DNA of 64,000 nucleotides from JAYRZB01 sp041916675 (GTDB lineage: Bacteria > Pseudomonadota > Alphaproteobacteria > Rhizobiales > Devosiaceae), in contig JAYRZB010000005.1 in assembly GCA_041916675.1 (NCBI GenBank), positions 248,001-312,000 of the forward strand. Direction: 5' to 3'. A program made the translations under genes and the position numbers. Shown here piece after piece: positions 16,968 through 25,060 of this stretch. Numbering within the stretch: the stretch's first letter is position 1; every line of letters begins with the position of its first letter. A model generated the notes under the pieces. It did not search any database. It saw only the letters and a list, made by a program, of their open reading frames with translations, and was not told the DNA's origin.

Positions 16968-17051
16968 GGTGGTCTCCCTTCAGCTGCAGGCTGGCTTACT
17001 ATGAGCCAATTGCAACCAAGATACGACGGCCGCTTGGGCCGAGGGTAAATT

Positions 17052-17555
17052 TCAATCCGGCAGGGCGACGGTATAGGGATCGGGGAAGCTGAACTCTTCG
17101 AGATTGGCGCCATCGCCGCCCCGGTCGACAACGAGGAAAGCGCTTTCGGCCTCAAGGGCGGTGAGCACGCCATGCCAGGTGTTGATCGCAATGTTCACGC
17201 CCTGGCCGGGGCGGGTGAGAAAGGCGCGTGGCGTGCCCGGCACACCGCCAAGATCGGGGGCGGTGATGACGAGGAATGGTCGTTGGCTGAGGGGATAGAA
17301 GGCCTGGCTGCCAAGCGGGTGGCGCTCGACCAGGCTCAGGGTCAGTGGCAGGGCATAGGGCTGGCCGACAAAGATCGAGATCAGCGGCCGGGGATTTTCA
17401 CCGGCAAGCTCGATCTCGGCCAGATCGTGATAGCGCTCGGTATGGCCGTTGTTGATGGGATAGTGGTGCGCGCCAGCCGTTTCGATGACCTGGCCGAAGG
17501 GCTCGAAGGCCGCCCGGCTCAGGGGTTCGATGATGATGGTGCGTCCGGCAGCCAT
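17052..17555 (-). CDS. allA: Ureidoglycolate lyase
   Basis: This 167-residue cupin-fold enzyme splits ureidoglycolate into glyoxylate and urea, the last step of allantoin degradation by the allantoicase route. Recognisable blocks are LSRAAFEPFGQVIE, HPLGSQAFYPLSQRPFLV and TRPGQGVNIAINTWHGVL, which carry the conserved cupin positions. Its ATG shares one base with the TGA of the allantoicase gene (TGATG), so the two are translationally coupled. The glyoxylate formed can be used by the malate synthase encoded at 46449. Confidence 0.93.
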   Translation of the reverse strand: MAAGRTIIIEPLSRAAFEPFGQVIETAGAHHYPINNGHTERYHDLAEIELAGENPRPLISIFVGQPYALPLTLSLVERHPLGSQAFYPLSQRPFLVITAPDLGGVPGTPRAFLTRPGQGVNIAINTWHGVLTALEAESAFLVVDRGGDGANLEEFSFPDPYTVALPD

Positions 17556-18559
17556 CAGGCGAGCTTGCCCCAGAGGCGCAGGCGGGAAATGCCGCCATCG
17601 GGGTAAATATTGACCCGCACATGGGTGACCGGGCCGAGGGCGTTGACGCTGTCATATTTGTGAATGGCGTCGGGGGAGAGTTTTTGCGGTGCAATCAGTT
17701 CGGGCCAGAACATGGCCGAGGTGACAATGGCGGCATCGAGCCCATTGCCCATATCGCCAAGGTCGGCCGCCTGGATGGAGACCTTGTCGGGGTAGTTGCC
17801 CTTGTAAAAGGCGGTATCGACCTCGGCGGCCTCGATGACGCCGCGCGTGCCCAGCGCCAGGATGATCCAGTCATTGCCCGGAACGCGGCGGCGGCGGGTT
17901 TCCCAGCCATCACCCATGTTGAGCCCGCGGCCCGGTGAGAGCATGCGCTGGAAGGCACCATAGTGGGCATCGGAATAGCCAATGACCCGGCCACCATTGA
18001 GGGCGGAGACCAGATCGATGCGCTGACCTGCCAAGCGCTTGCGGTCCAGATGCGGCTGGCCAAAGACGCGCAGCCGGGCCACCCCGCCGTCGGGATAAAT
18101 ATGCAGGCGGACATGGGTCCAGACCTGATCGGAGGTGCATGGGAAATAGTGATGGGCGCTGGCGCCGAGCGCCGACATGGGCAGGATCTGGGTCCAGACG
18201 GTCTTGTCGTCGGGGTCGCCGTTGACGTTGCAGGCTTCAACCATGGCGCCGGGCGGGAAATTGCCGGTGAACCAGGAGGTGTCGATATCAAAGCCGCTGA
18301 TGACGCCGGGCACGGCGAGGCGGACGACGGCATGATCGTGCCCGCCATTGCGGCGGCGGATGGATTCCCAGCCATCCATGTATTTGCCGTTGTCGTCATA
18401 AAGGTCCGGATCGAAGGTGGCCGGGGCATCGGCCAGCATGCGGTTGACCTCGGCAAAGAAATCATCGGTGACGCTGATGGCTTTGGCACCAAGCCCGGCA
18501 GACGCCAGGTTGACGCTGTTACGGGCAAAATCTGGCAGGTCGGCGTTGGGAAGGGTCAT
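17555..18559 (-). CDS. alc: Allantoicase
   Basis: This 334-residue enzyme hydrolyses allantoate to ureidoglycolate and urea. It shows the family's internal duplication: MDGWESIRRR...DIDTSWFTGNFP in the first half and GWETRRRRVPGND...VDTAFYKGNYP in the second. The ATG at 18559 is chosen because MTLPNADLPDFARNSVNLAS is the usual N-terminus; 60 extra codons upstream look non-coding. It is followed directly by allA. A 13-bp inverted repeat lies 113-178 bases upstream. Confidence 0.93.
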   Translation of the reverse strand: MTLPNADLPDFARNSVNLASAGLGAKAISVTDDFFAEVNRMLADAPATFDPDLYDDNGKYMDGWESIRRRNGGHDHAVVRLAVPGVISGFDIDTSWFTGNFPPGAMVEACNVNGDPDDKTVWTQILPMSALGASAHHYFPCTSDQVWTHVRLHIYPDGGVARLRVFGQPHLDRKRLAGQRIDLVSALNGGRVIGYSDAHYGAFQRMLSPGRGLNMGDGWETRRRRVPGNDWIILALGTRGVIEAAEVDTAFYKGNYPDKVSIQAADLGDMGNGLDAAIVTSAMFWPELIAPQKLSPDAIHKYDSVNALGPVTHVRVNIYPDGGISRLRLWGKLA

Positions 18560-18999
18560 GGTCACTCGCAGCGGTTTTGCTATCGATAGCGCATGGCCGC
18601 GGGAGCGGGAAGGCGGGACGTGCATGTGACTGTGCCCCGCGCGGATTTCCGGGCGGGGTTTTAGTGCGGCGGTCTGGGGCAAAGTCGGCCTCAGTGTGGG
18701 GTATATGGTTTGGTGCGAAGCGTCCTTTGCCCCAGACAATGGGATTTTTCACGAGGGCGATCCAGGTGACGGACCTTAACCGGCAGCTGTCGCTATAGCC
18801 TCGCGCGAAACCAGGCGACCCCGGCTTCCCCATTTCCCTCCGCTGATCGTTCGTTGCAACCACGCCGCAACGGAGGGACGGGGCAATGATGATGGAGATT
18901 GAGAAGGCGGGGATAAGTTTTGTTGGGGGGGGTGGGTTCTGGGTGCAGAGCGTGGCCCCTCTTTCGGGACCCTCAGCCCTGGAAAAATGCAGAGCGAGA
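18560..18999. other. 440-base intergenic region with inverted repeats
   Basis: No credible ORF was found. The main structure is a perfect 13-bp inverted repeat with arms 18672-18684 and 18725-18737. A shorter CCCCGC/GCGGGG pair lies near 18635-18658. The region carries the likely promoter of alc-allA on the minus strand, but no clear -35/-10 pair stands out. Confidence 0.5.
18672..18737. repeat. Perfect 13-bp inverted repeat upstream of allantoicase
   Basis: GTCTGGGGCAAAG (18672-18684) and CTTTGCCCCAGAC (18725-18737) are exact reverse complements, with centres 53 bases apart (about five helical turns). It could be a paired operator site for the allantoin genes or a hairpin in their leader RNA. 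Confidence 0.65.
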
Positions 19000-19332
19000 C
19001 TAGGACTTCGAGCGCTCGAGGGTGGATTTGAGGTGGGCGAGTTTGTCGACGGACTGGACGGCGAAGGGGCCGAGCCAGCGGTCGTGGATGTCCTTGATGG
19101 GCAGGGGGTTCAGGTGGTTCCAGCGCTCGCGGCCCTGGCGGGTGACAAGGACCAGATCGGCGGATTCGAGCACTTTGAGGTGCTGCATGACGGTGCAGCG
19201 GTCGATGTCGGAAAAGGCATCGCACAGGGCTCCGGTGGTCATGGGATTGTCGCGCAGCAGATCGAGCATTTCGCGGCGGCGATAGTGGCCGAGCGCTTTG
19301 AAAATCCTGTCGTTCTTTGCGCGATTTGACAT
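19000..19332 (-). CDS. ArsR family transcriptional regulator
   Basis: This 110-residue winged-helix protein has the ArsR pattern: RRREMLDLLRDNPMTTGALCDAF and the recognition helix near DRCTVMQHLKVLESADLV, then the wing with RQGRERWNHL. No metal-binding Cys cluster is seen, as in the subgroup that pairs with AHSA1/SRPBCC genes. It is divergent from an SRPBCC gene 51 bases away and should repress both through the palindrome at 19331-19350, which overlaps its own start codon. Confidence 0.92.
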   Translation of the reverse strand: MSNRAKNDRIFKALGHYRRREMLDLLRDNPMTTGALCDAFSDIDRCTVMQHLKVLESADLVLVTRQGRERWNHLNPLPIKDIHDRWLGPFAVQSVDKLAHLKSTLERSKS

Positions 19333-19355
19333 GTTATAAAACTATAACATATGAT
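19326..19355 (+). promoter_or_regulatory. Promoter of the SRPBCC gene with operator in its spacer
   Basis: TTGACA (19326-19331) and TATGAT (19350-19355) form a near-consensus promoter with an 18-base spacer. The spacer is almost filled by the ATGTTATA/TATAACAT palindrome, so a bound repressor would exclude RNA polymerase. Confidence 0.75.
19331..19350. promoter_or_regulatory. ArsR-type operator palindrome
   Basis: ATGTTATA-AAAC-TATAACAT has perfect 8-bp arms. It overlaps the first two bases of the arsR start codon and fills the spacer of the divergent promoter. Confidence 0.8.
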
Positions 19356-19383
19356 GCCATAAAGCAAGTGAGGGGAGTAGGAA

Positions 19384-19851
19384 ATGGAGCTGAAATTCCG
19401 GGTGGCGGTGCGGATTGCAAAGCCGGTGGCTGAGGTGTTCGAGGCGGTGGTCAATCCCGATCACCTCTCGCAGTTCTTCACCACGGGGGGCGCCAAGGGG
19501 CGGCTGGAATCGGGATCGGTGGTCACCTGGGATTTCCACGATTTTCCCGGCGCGTTTCCGGTCAAGGTGGTCAGCGTTGAACCCAACGCGCGCATAGTGC
19601 TGCACTGGGGCGCGGCCGACGATGCACCGGAGGGCGAGGTGTTCGCTGAACACGACACAACGGTGACCATGACCTTCGAGGGACTTGAGGACGGCCGCAC
19701 GCTGGTGGCGATCACTGAAGAAGGGTGGCGCGAAACGCCCAAGGGGCTCAAGGCATCCTATGGCAATTGCGAAGGCTGGACCGGCATGCTGTTTGCCATG
19801 AAGATGTGGGTGGAGCACGGGCTGAAGATACGGCACGGCACCTATAAGTAG
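19384..19851 (+). CDS. SRPBCC / AHSA1 family protein
   Basis: This 155-residue protein has the START/Bet v1-like fold of the AHSA1 group: VRIAKPVAEVFEAVVNPDHLSQFFT near the N-terminus, TWDFHDFPGAF in the middle and the long C-terminal helix GWTGMLFAMKMWVEHGL. These proteins bind hydrophobic ligands; few have a known role. Divergent ArsR-SRPBCC pairs are common, with the regulator controlling the SRPBCC gene, and the operator here is visible in the promoter. GAGGGGAG before the ATG is a good ribosome-binding site. Confidence 0.88.
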   Translation: MELKFRVAVRIAKPVAEVFEAVVNPDHLSQFFTTGGAKGRLESGSVVTWDFHDFPGAFPVKVVSVEPNARIVLHWGAADDAPEGEVFAEHDTTVTMTFEGLEDGRTLVAITEEGWRETPKGLKASYGNCEGWTGMLFAMKMWVEHGLKIRHGTYK

Positions 19852-19892
19852 CGGTGACGGATTTTTAGCCGATCCGTGGCAAGATCGGCTCC

Positions 19893-20090
19893 ATGTTCGA
19901 GCAGATCGAAGAATTCCAGCGCGTTGTGAGTACCCCGGTCCTGGCGTTTCTGGCCCAGACCTGGCCGATACTGGTCCTGGGCGTGCTGCTGGCCTGGATC
20001 TACTACTGGGTGCGCGTACGCCAAGGGCATGGCGGCGGCGACAACGGCGAAGGCGTCGACTTTGACAGCGATGGTGGCGGCGCAGACTGA
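19893..20090 (+). CDS. Small single-span membrane protein, 65 residues
   Basis: This ORF encodes one clear transmembrane helix (AFLAQTWPILVLGVLLAWIYYW) between an acidic N-terminus and an Asp/Gly-rich C-terminal tail, an arrangement unlikely to arise by chance in a non-coding frame. The ribosome-binding site is weak. No family is recognised. It lies 41 bases after the SRPBCC gene and converges on the PuuE-UraD gene. Confidence 0.5.
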   Translation: MFEQIEEFQRVVSTPVLAFLAQTWPILVLGVLLAWIYYWVRVRQGHGGGDNGEGVDFDSDGGGAD

Positions 20091-20100
20091 GCCGCCACAG

Positions 20101-21519
20101 CTAGTCGGGCAGCAAATCCTTTAGCCGCAGCAGGGCGATGCGTTCGACCTGGGCGCAGGCAGTAGCGAACTCGGTGTCGCGATCATTGCCGATGCGGGTT
20201 TCGAAGGCTTTCAGGATCTGATCTTTGCTGCGCCCCTTGACTGCAATGATGAAGGGGAAGCCGAACTTTTCGACATAGGCAGCGTTGAGCGACGTGAATT
20301 TGTCGCGCTCGGCATCGGTCAGCGCATCGAGCCCGGCACCGGCCTGTTCGGCGGTGGAGGCGGCGGTGAGGCGCCTGGCGGCGGCGAGCTTTCCGGCAAG
20401 GTCAGGATGGGCGCGCAGCACCGCAAGGCGCTGATCCTCATCGGCTGAGCGGAAGACGGCACACATGGCCGAATGCAGGCCGGTGGCGGTGTCGTGGGCG
20501 GGACCCAGTTCGCGGTGGAAGGCGCCATCGGCGACCCATTCGGAATGCTCAAAGATCGACCCAAAGACAGTGGTGAAATCATCGATCGGCATTTTCGAGG
20601 GCTGTAGTGCCGGTTCGGCATAGGGGTGATGGCTGATCCAGTGCCGGGCGATATCGATGCGCCGGGCCATCCAGACATGCTTGTGGCTCAGCACATAATC
20701 GACAAAGCGCGCCAGGGCGGCAGCGCGGCCCGGGCGACCAACGAGGCGGCAATGGAGCCCGATGCTCATCATTTTGGGCGCGCCGGCTTCACCCTCGGCA
20801 TAGAGGGTATCGAAGGTGTCCTTGAGGTAGGTATAGAACTGGTCGCCGGAATTGAAGCCCTGCGGGGTGGCAAAGCGCATGTCATTGGCATCGAGCGTAT
20901 AGGGAATGATCAGCTGCGGCCGGCCCCAATGCTCGCGCCAATAGGGCAGATCGTCGTCGTAGGTATCGGAAATATAAAGAAAGCCGCCTTCTTCGGAGGC
21001 GAGGTCGACGGTGTTGACCGAAGTGCGCCCGCAATACCAGCCGAGCGGCCGTTCGCCGGTAATCTCGGTGTGGAGGCGGATGGCCTCGTGCAGGTGCTCG
21101 TGCTCCCTTTCGGTCGAAAAGTCCTTGTAGTCGATCCATTTCAGGCCATGCGAGGCGATTTCCCAATCGGCCTCCTGCATGGCGCGGACCTGGGCGGGTG
21201 AGCGGGCAAGAGCCGTGGCCACCCCATAGACGGTGACCGGCACCTTGCGGCTGGTGAACAGGCGATGGAGCCGCCAGAAGCCGGCGCGGGCGCCATATTC
21301 ATAGATCGATTCCATGTTCCAGTGCCGCTGGTTGGGCCAGGGCTGGGCGCCGACGATTTCGGACAGGAAGGCCTCCGAAGCGTGATCGCCATGCAGGATA
21401 TTGTTCTCCCCGCCCTCTTCGTAATTGACGACAAACTGCACCGCGATCTTTGCGCCGCCGGGCCATTTGGGGTCGGGCGTTGTCTGGCCATAGCCATGCA
21501 TGTTCCGAGGGTAGCGCAT
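20101..21519 (-). CDS. Fused allantoinase PuuE - OHCU decarboxylase UraD
   Basis: This 472-residue protein joins two enzymes. Residues about 1-305 are the polysaccharide-deacetylase-type allantoinase PuuE (FVVNYEEGGENN, ADWEIASHGLKWIDY, GWYCGRTSVNT, GLHCRLVGRPGR), which opens allantoin to allantoate. Residues about 310-472 are UraD, which decarboxylates OHCU to (S)-allantoin (GSIFEHSEWVAD, HPDLAGKLA, EQAGAGL and KFGFPFIIAVKG are family motifs). The order is the reverse of the pathway, so the product of the C-terminal half is the substrate of the N-terminal half. The start at 21519 is the usual MRYPRN N-terminus. It is transcribed alone. Confidence 0.93.
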   Translation of the reverse strand: MRYPRNMHGYGQTTPDPKWPGGAKIAVQFVVNYEEGGENNILHGDHASEAFLSEIVGAQPWPNQRHWNMESIYEYGARAGFWRLHRLFTSRKVPVTVYGVATALARSPAQVRAMQEADWEIASHGLKWIDYKDFSTEREHEHLHEAIRLHTEITGERPLGWYCGRTSVNTVDLASEEGGFLYISDTYDDDLPYWREHWGRPQLIIPYTLDANDMRFATPQGFNSGDQFYTYLKDTFDTLYAEGEAGAPKMMSIGLHCRLVGRPGRAAALARFVDYVLSHKHVWMARRIDIARHWISHHPYAEPALQPSKMPIDDFTTVFGSIFEHSEWVADGAFHRELGPAHDTATGLHSAMCAVFRSADEDQRLAVLRAHPDLAGKLAAARRLTAASTAEQAGAGLDALTDAERDKFTSLNAAYVEKFGFPFIIAVKGRSKDQILKAFETRIGNDRDTEFATACAQVERIALLRLKDLLPD

Positions 21520-21660
21520 TGGGGCCTCACAAGTGCTGATCGTCCAAATATGGCGGGGCAATCGACGCCGGACAAGCGTCGCCTTGATTTGGGCGGTCGG
21601 GACATGGGCGTCAAGAAAACCTTGGGAGCGGCCCCCCGGGCCGCTTGTGACCGGTCAGGG

Positions 21661-21681
21661 TATAATGTAGGATCATCCTAC
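21661..21681 (+). promoter_or_regulatory. -10 element and GntR-type palindrome upstream of the dehydratase
   Basis: A consensus TATAAT (21661-21666) is followed directly by GTAGGATCATCCTAC (21667-21681), a perfect palindrome with one central base. No -35 match is found 16-18 bases upstream. The FadR-type regulator encoded in the same operon (24254) is the obvious candidate to bind here. Confidence 0.65.
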
Positions 21682-21763
21682 GTTTGAAAACCGGCATCGG
21701 CGTGACCGGAATTCGGGGTTCCGCCGCCCCGGACGCTGCTGCGGAAGGAAAGGCACTCCTGCG

Positions 21764-22807
21764 ATGGTCAACATCGTTGAACTTCTCGATCCCACTCCGA
21801 ACCGCCTGTGGTCGCTGATGCCACAGCTTGGTGTGACCGATGTTATCTGCGTGTTCGACGATGCCGAGCAGAAGTCGCGCTGGCTGTCGTCCAAGGGGTC
21901 GCAGGATGCACGGCCACCGGCGCTCGAGCGGCGGGTTGAGGGGGAAGCGCCCTGGGGCAAGGCGCGGCTTTCGGCCCTGCAGCAATCCTACCGGGATCAT
22001 GGCCTGAACCTGGTAGGCATAGAAGATACGCCCCCGCTCGATCTTGTCCGCCTGGCGCTCCCCGGGCGGGACGAGCAGATTGAAAACCTGATGGTCCAGA
22101 TCAGGGCCATGGGTGAGCTCGGTATTCCGGTGCTTTGCTACAACTGGTCCGCGATCACCAGCTGGTCGCGCACCGATGTAGCCGTGCCCTTGCGGGGCGG
22201 CGCATTGAGCACGGCCTTCGATCTTTCGGCGATGGAAGGCACGGTCAATCTCAACCCTGACGGGCGCTATACCCATGACCAGCTCTGGAGCGGGCTTGAG
22301 TATTTTGTGCGCGCGATCATGCCCGTTGCAGAGGCGGCGGGGGTCTCTCTGGCGCTGCATCCGGACGATCCGCCGGTCAAGGCGATCCGCGGGGTGCCGC
22401 GCATAATGAACTCGATGGATGCGTTCCGCCGCCTGCTGTCGATGAGCGACAGCCCGGCCAACGGCATTGCATTCTGCCAGGGCAACTTTGCCTTGTTCAC
22501 CGACGATATTCCGGCCGCGATCCGCGAGTTCGGCGGGGCGGGGCGGATCAAGTTTGTGCACTTCCGCGATGTGAAAGGAACGCCCGAAGCTTTCTATGAA
22601 ACGTTCCACGACGATGGGCCGACCGACATGGCGGCCTGCATCAAGGCCTATAGGGACGTTGGATATGCCGGGCCAATGCGGCCAGACCACGTGCAAACCC
22701 TGTTTGGCGAGGAGAACAATCGCCCCGGTTACGAAACGATGGGTCGGCTCTTTGCGCTGGGATATATGAAGGGTCTGCGGGAGGCGGTCTATTCGGCCGC
22801 CGACTGA
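21764..22807 (+). CDS. Mannonate dehydratase family protein (UxuA-like)
   Basis: This 347-residue TIM-barrel protein shows the UxuA metal and substrate motifs: VLCYNWSA, LALHPDDPP, GIAFCQGNF, FVHFRDVKG and MRPDHVQ. UxuA removes water from D-mannonate to give 2-keto-3-deoxygluconate. It is somewhat shorter than E. coli UxuA and belongs to a divergent branch, so a related sugar acid may be the substrate. It opens an operon with an FGGY kinase (1 base apart), a FadR-type regulator and a FAH-fold enzyme. Confidence 0.87.
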   Translation: MVNIVELLDPTPNRLWSLMPQLGVTDVICVFDDAEQKSRWLSSKGSQDARPPALERRVEGEAPWGKARLSALQQSYRDHGLNLVGIEDTPPLDLVRLALPGRDEQIENLMVQIRAMGELGIPVLCYNWSAITSWSRTDVAVPLRGGALSTAFDLSAMEGTVNLNPDGRYTHDQLWSGLEYFVRAIMPVAEAAGVSLALHPDDPPVKAIRGVPRIMNSMDAFRRLLSMSDSPANGIAFCQGNFALFTDDIPAAIREFGGAGRIKFVHFRDVKGTPEAFYETFHDDGPTDMAACIKAYRDVGYAGPMRPDHVQTLFGEENNRPGYETMGRLFALGYMKGLREAVYSAAD

Positions 22808-22808
22808 G

Positions 22809-24257
22809 ATGACGATCTGGCTCGGACTTGATATCGGCACCTCGTCGGTCAAGGCGGTGGCGCTGGGCGGGGAGGGCGAGGTTATCGCCTCAGCCAGAGC
22901 CTCATATTCCACCGTGCAGAAGGCACCCGGTTTTGCCGAACAGGATGCCGACGACTATTTGAGGGCGACGGCCGATGCCATCGGCCAGCTTGGCATCGAT
23001 GCCGGGCGCATTGCCGGAATAGGGCTCTCGGGCCAGACGCCAACGGCGGTCTGCGTCGATGCGTCCAGGCGCTGTGTCCGTCCTGCCATGACCTGGCAGG
23101 ACAGCCGGGCGATCGAGGAAGCGAAGTTTCTTGAGGCGTCCGGCGCCGATGCAGGGACCCTGTTCGGCACGCCGCTGGCGTGGTCGCCGACCGCGATACC
23201 CGCCAAACTGCAGTGGCTGGCGCGCCACGAGCCGGAGACGGTGCGGGCGACGCGATGGGTGCTGCAGCCCAAGGACTATCTGGGAATGGCCTTGACGGGA
23301 GTGCCAAGCTCCGATCCGTGGTCATCCAAGGGCCTGTGCAATGTGCTGAGCGGCGAACCGGCATCGGATTTTCTCCAGAGCCTGGGTTGGAGCGAGAAGG
23401 TTTGCCCGCCGCTGGGTCGAGCCTGGGACGCCCGCGGTTCGGTGAGCGCGGAAGGCGCCGCGCGCTTTGGGGTGCTGGAAGGCACGCCTGTCGCCCATGG
23501 ATGGAGTGATGCGCTGGCCGCCATGCTGCGTGTTGGGGCGTTCAGTGAGCCATCCGCTTTCATCCTGACCGGGACATCGGACATTGTGGGCCGCTCGTTT
23601 GCCGATGGCGCGCCCAAGGTTGATGGGTTGATGACAATCCCCAGTTCATGCGCGCCCCTGCCAGTTACGTTCGGGCCGACGCAATCGAGTGGGGATGCCG
23701 TAGAGTGGCTGGCGCGGCTGCTGGGGCGGACAGTGCCCGACCTGATGACGCTCACGCCCGGCCGCCCCGATGCGCCTCCGGTTTTTATCCCGTATCTGCG
23801 AGGGGAGCGGGCACCGATATGGAACGCCGAGGTGCGGGCAGGGTTTTCGGATGTATCGGTTGAGCACGGCGCCGGGGACATGGTTGAGGCCGTGCTGCAG
23901 GGCATCAACCTGTCGGCAAGGGATATTCTTGAGCGGGCCGGAACCGATGCACAGACGCCGATCCACATTGCCGGGGTGAGCGCCACGATCGACCGCTGGA
24001 CGGCGGCGCGGCTGAAAACACTCGGGCGCCCAATGGTTTTGCATGACGAGGACAATGCATCGGCCGTGGGAGCGGCAATGCTGGGGGCCGCAGCGGCGGG
24101 GGGCAGCCTTGCCGAGCAGGTGGCGAACGTGTCGCGTGCGGCAGCGCGGGTGACGCCGGACGAGCAGGACATTGCCGTTTCGAGCCGCCGCTTTGCCGCT
24201 TATCGGGCGCTTTCATCGTTCGCGCTGGCAAGAGTTGGACAGGGCCAATCGGCATGA
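22809..24257 (+). CDS. FGGY family carbohydrate kinase (xylulokinase-like)
   Basis: This 482-residue sugar kinase has the FGGY two-domain layout: GLDIGTSSVKAVAL (first phosphate loop), IGLSGQTPTAVCVD, PAMTWQDSRA, and the C-terminal adenosine region with LHDEDNASAVGAAMLGAAAAG. It resembles xylulokinases most, but the family also phosphorylates ribulose, gluconate, fuculose and erythritol derivatives. Its start is 1 base after the dehydratase stop. An FGGY kinase is not the usual partner of UxuA, where a PfkB-type KDG kinase normally acts, so its substrate here is uncertain. Confidence 0.88.
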   Translation: MTIWLGLDIGTSSVKAVALGGEGEVIASARASYSTVQKAPGFAEQDADDYLRATADAIGQLGIDAGRIAGIGLSGQTPTAVCVDASRRCVRPAMTWQDSRAIEEAKFLEASGADAGTLFGTPLAWSPTAIPAKLQWLARHEPETVRATRWVLQPKDYLGMALTGVPSSDPWSSKGLCNVLSGEPASDFLQSLGWSEKVCPPLGRAWDARGSVSAEGAARFGVLEGTPVAHGWSDALAAMLRVGAFSEPSAFILTGTSDIVGRSFADGAPKVDGLMTIPSSCAPLPVTFGPTQSSGDAVEWLARLLGRTVPDLMTLTPGRPDAPPVFIPYLRGERAPIWNAEVRAGFSDVSVEHGAGDMVEAVLQGINLSARDILERAGTDAQTPIHIAGVSATIDRWTAARLKTLGRPMVLHDEDNASAVGAAMLGAAAAGGSLAEQVANVSRAAARVTPDEQDIAVSSRRFAAYRALSSFALARVGQGQSA

Positions 24258-25018
24258 GCATTCCCAGCCTACCTCGTTCAGGTCACCTCAATCGCCAAAG
24301 CCTCAGCCAGGGGATTGTCGAGGAAGTGCTCTCGTGGCTGGCGGACGGGCGTTACGAGCCCGACGCCGCGCTGCCCACGGAGCGCGAACTGATGACGCAT
24401 TTCGGCGTCGGGCGGAACACGGTTCGCGAGGCCATGCAGGCGATGGTTTCGATGGGCGTGGTCGATGTCAGGCCGGGCCGTGGCACAAGGGTGGTGCGGA
24501 CTTCGCCTGCCGCTGTGTTGCCGCCGGAGGTGATGTCGGCACTCATGATGCCCAATACGCTCGAAGAGCTTTATGAATTCCGCTCGGTGGTCGAGCCCGG
24601 GATCGCCGCCTATGCGGCGTTGCGCGCAACCCCCGACGATATTGCCAGCATGGCCGATGCGCTTGACCAGTATGAAAAAGCCATGGCGGCGGACGAACCG
24701 GTGGCCCTGCACGACGTGCTGTTCCATCGCCAGGTGGCCGTGGCGGCGCACAATTCGATTTATCTCAAGATCACCGACGCCGTCTCGAGCCTGCTGATCA
24801 GCGGCCGGCATGCGACCGATCTGGTGCAGAGCGCTGTGCGGTCTGCCGCTATCGACCACCGGCAGATTCTCGAGGCGATCCGGACCCGCGATGCTGAGGA
24901 GGCACGGGGGCACATGCTGCGCCATGTGCAATCGGGCACCCGGGCACTCGCCGAAGCACGCCGACTTACCCGCGTCCCCGCCGCCGGCGATGGGCAAGGG
25001 CCAATTGATACTCCGTGA
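24254..25018 (+). CDS. FadR-subfamily GntR transcriptional regulator
   Basis: This 254-residue regulator has an N-terminal winged helix (DAALPTERELMTHFGVGRNTVREAMQ, split motif of GntR) and a C-terminal all-helical FCD ligand-binding domain (YEFRSVVEPGIAAYAA, VLFHRQVAVAAHN, DHRQILEAIRTRDAEEA). The FCD domain usually binds an organic acid. Its ATG overlaps the kinase stop by 4 bases, so it is made together with the enzymes and probably represses the operon through the palindrome at 21667-21681. Confidence 0.9.
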   Translation: MSIPSLPRSGHLNRQSLSQGIVEEVLSWLADGRYEPDAALPTERELMTHFGVGRNTVREAMQAMVSMGVVDVRPGRGTRVVRTSPAAVLPPEVMSALMMPNTLEELYEFRSVVEPGIAAYAALRATPDDIASMADALDQYEKAMAADEPVALHDVLFHRQVAVAAHNSIYLKITDAVSSLLISGRHATDLVQSAVRSAAIDHRQILEAIRTRDAEEARGHMLRHVQSGTRALAEARRLTRVPAAGDGQGPIDTP

Positions 25019-25060
25019 CCTTGCGGACCAGCTCACCCAGATAATGTTAGGGCCAAATCG

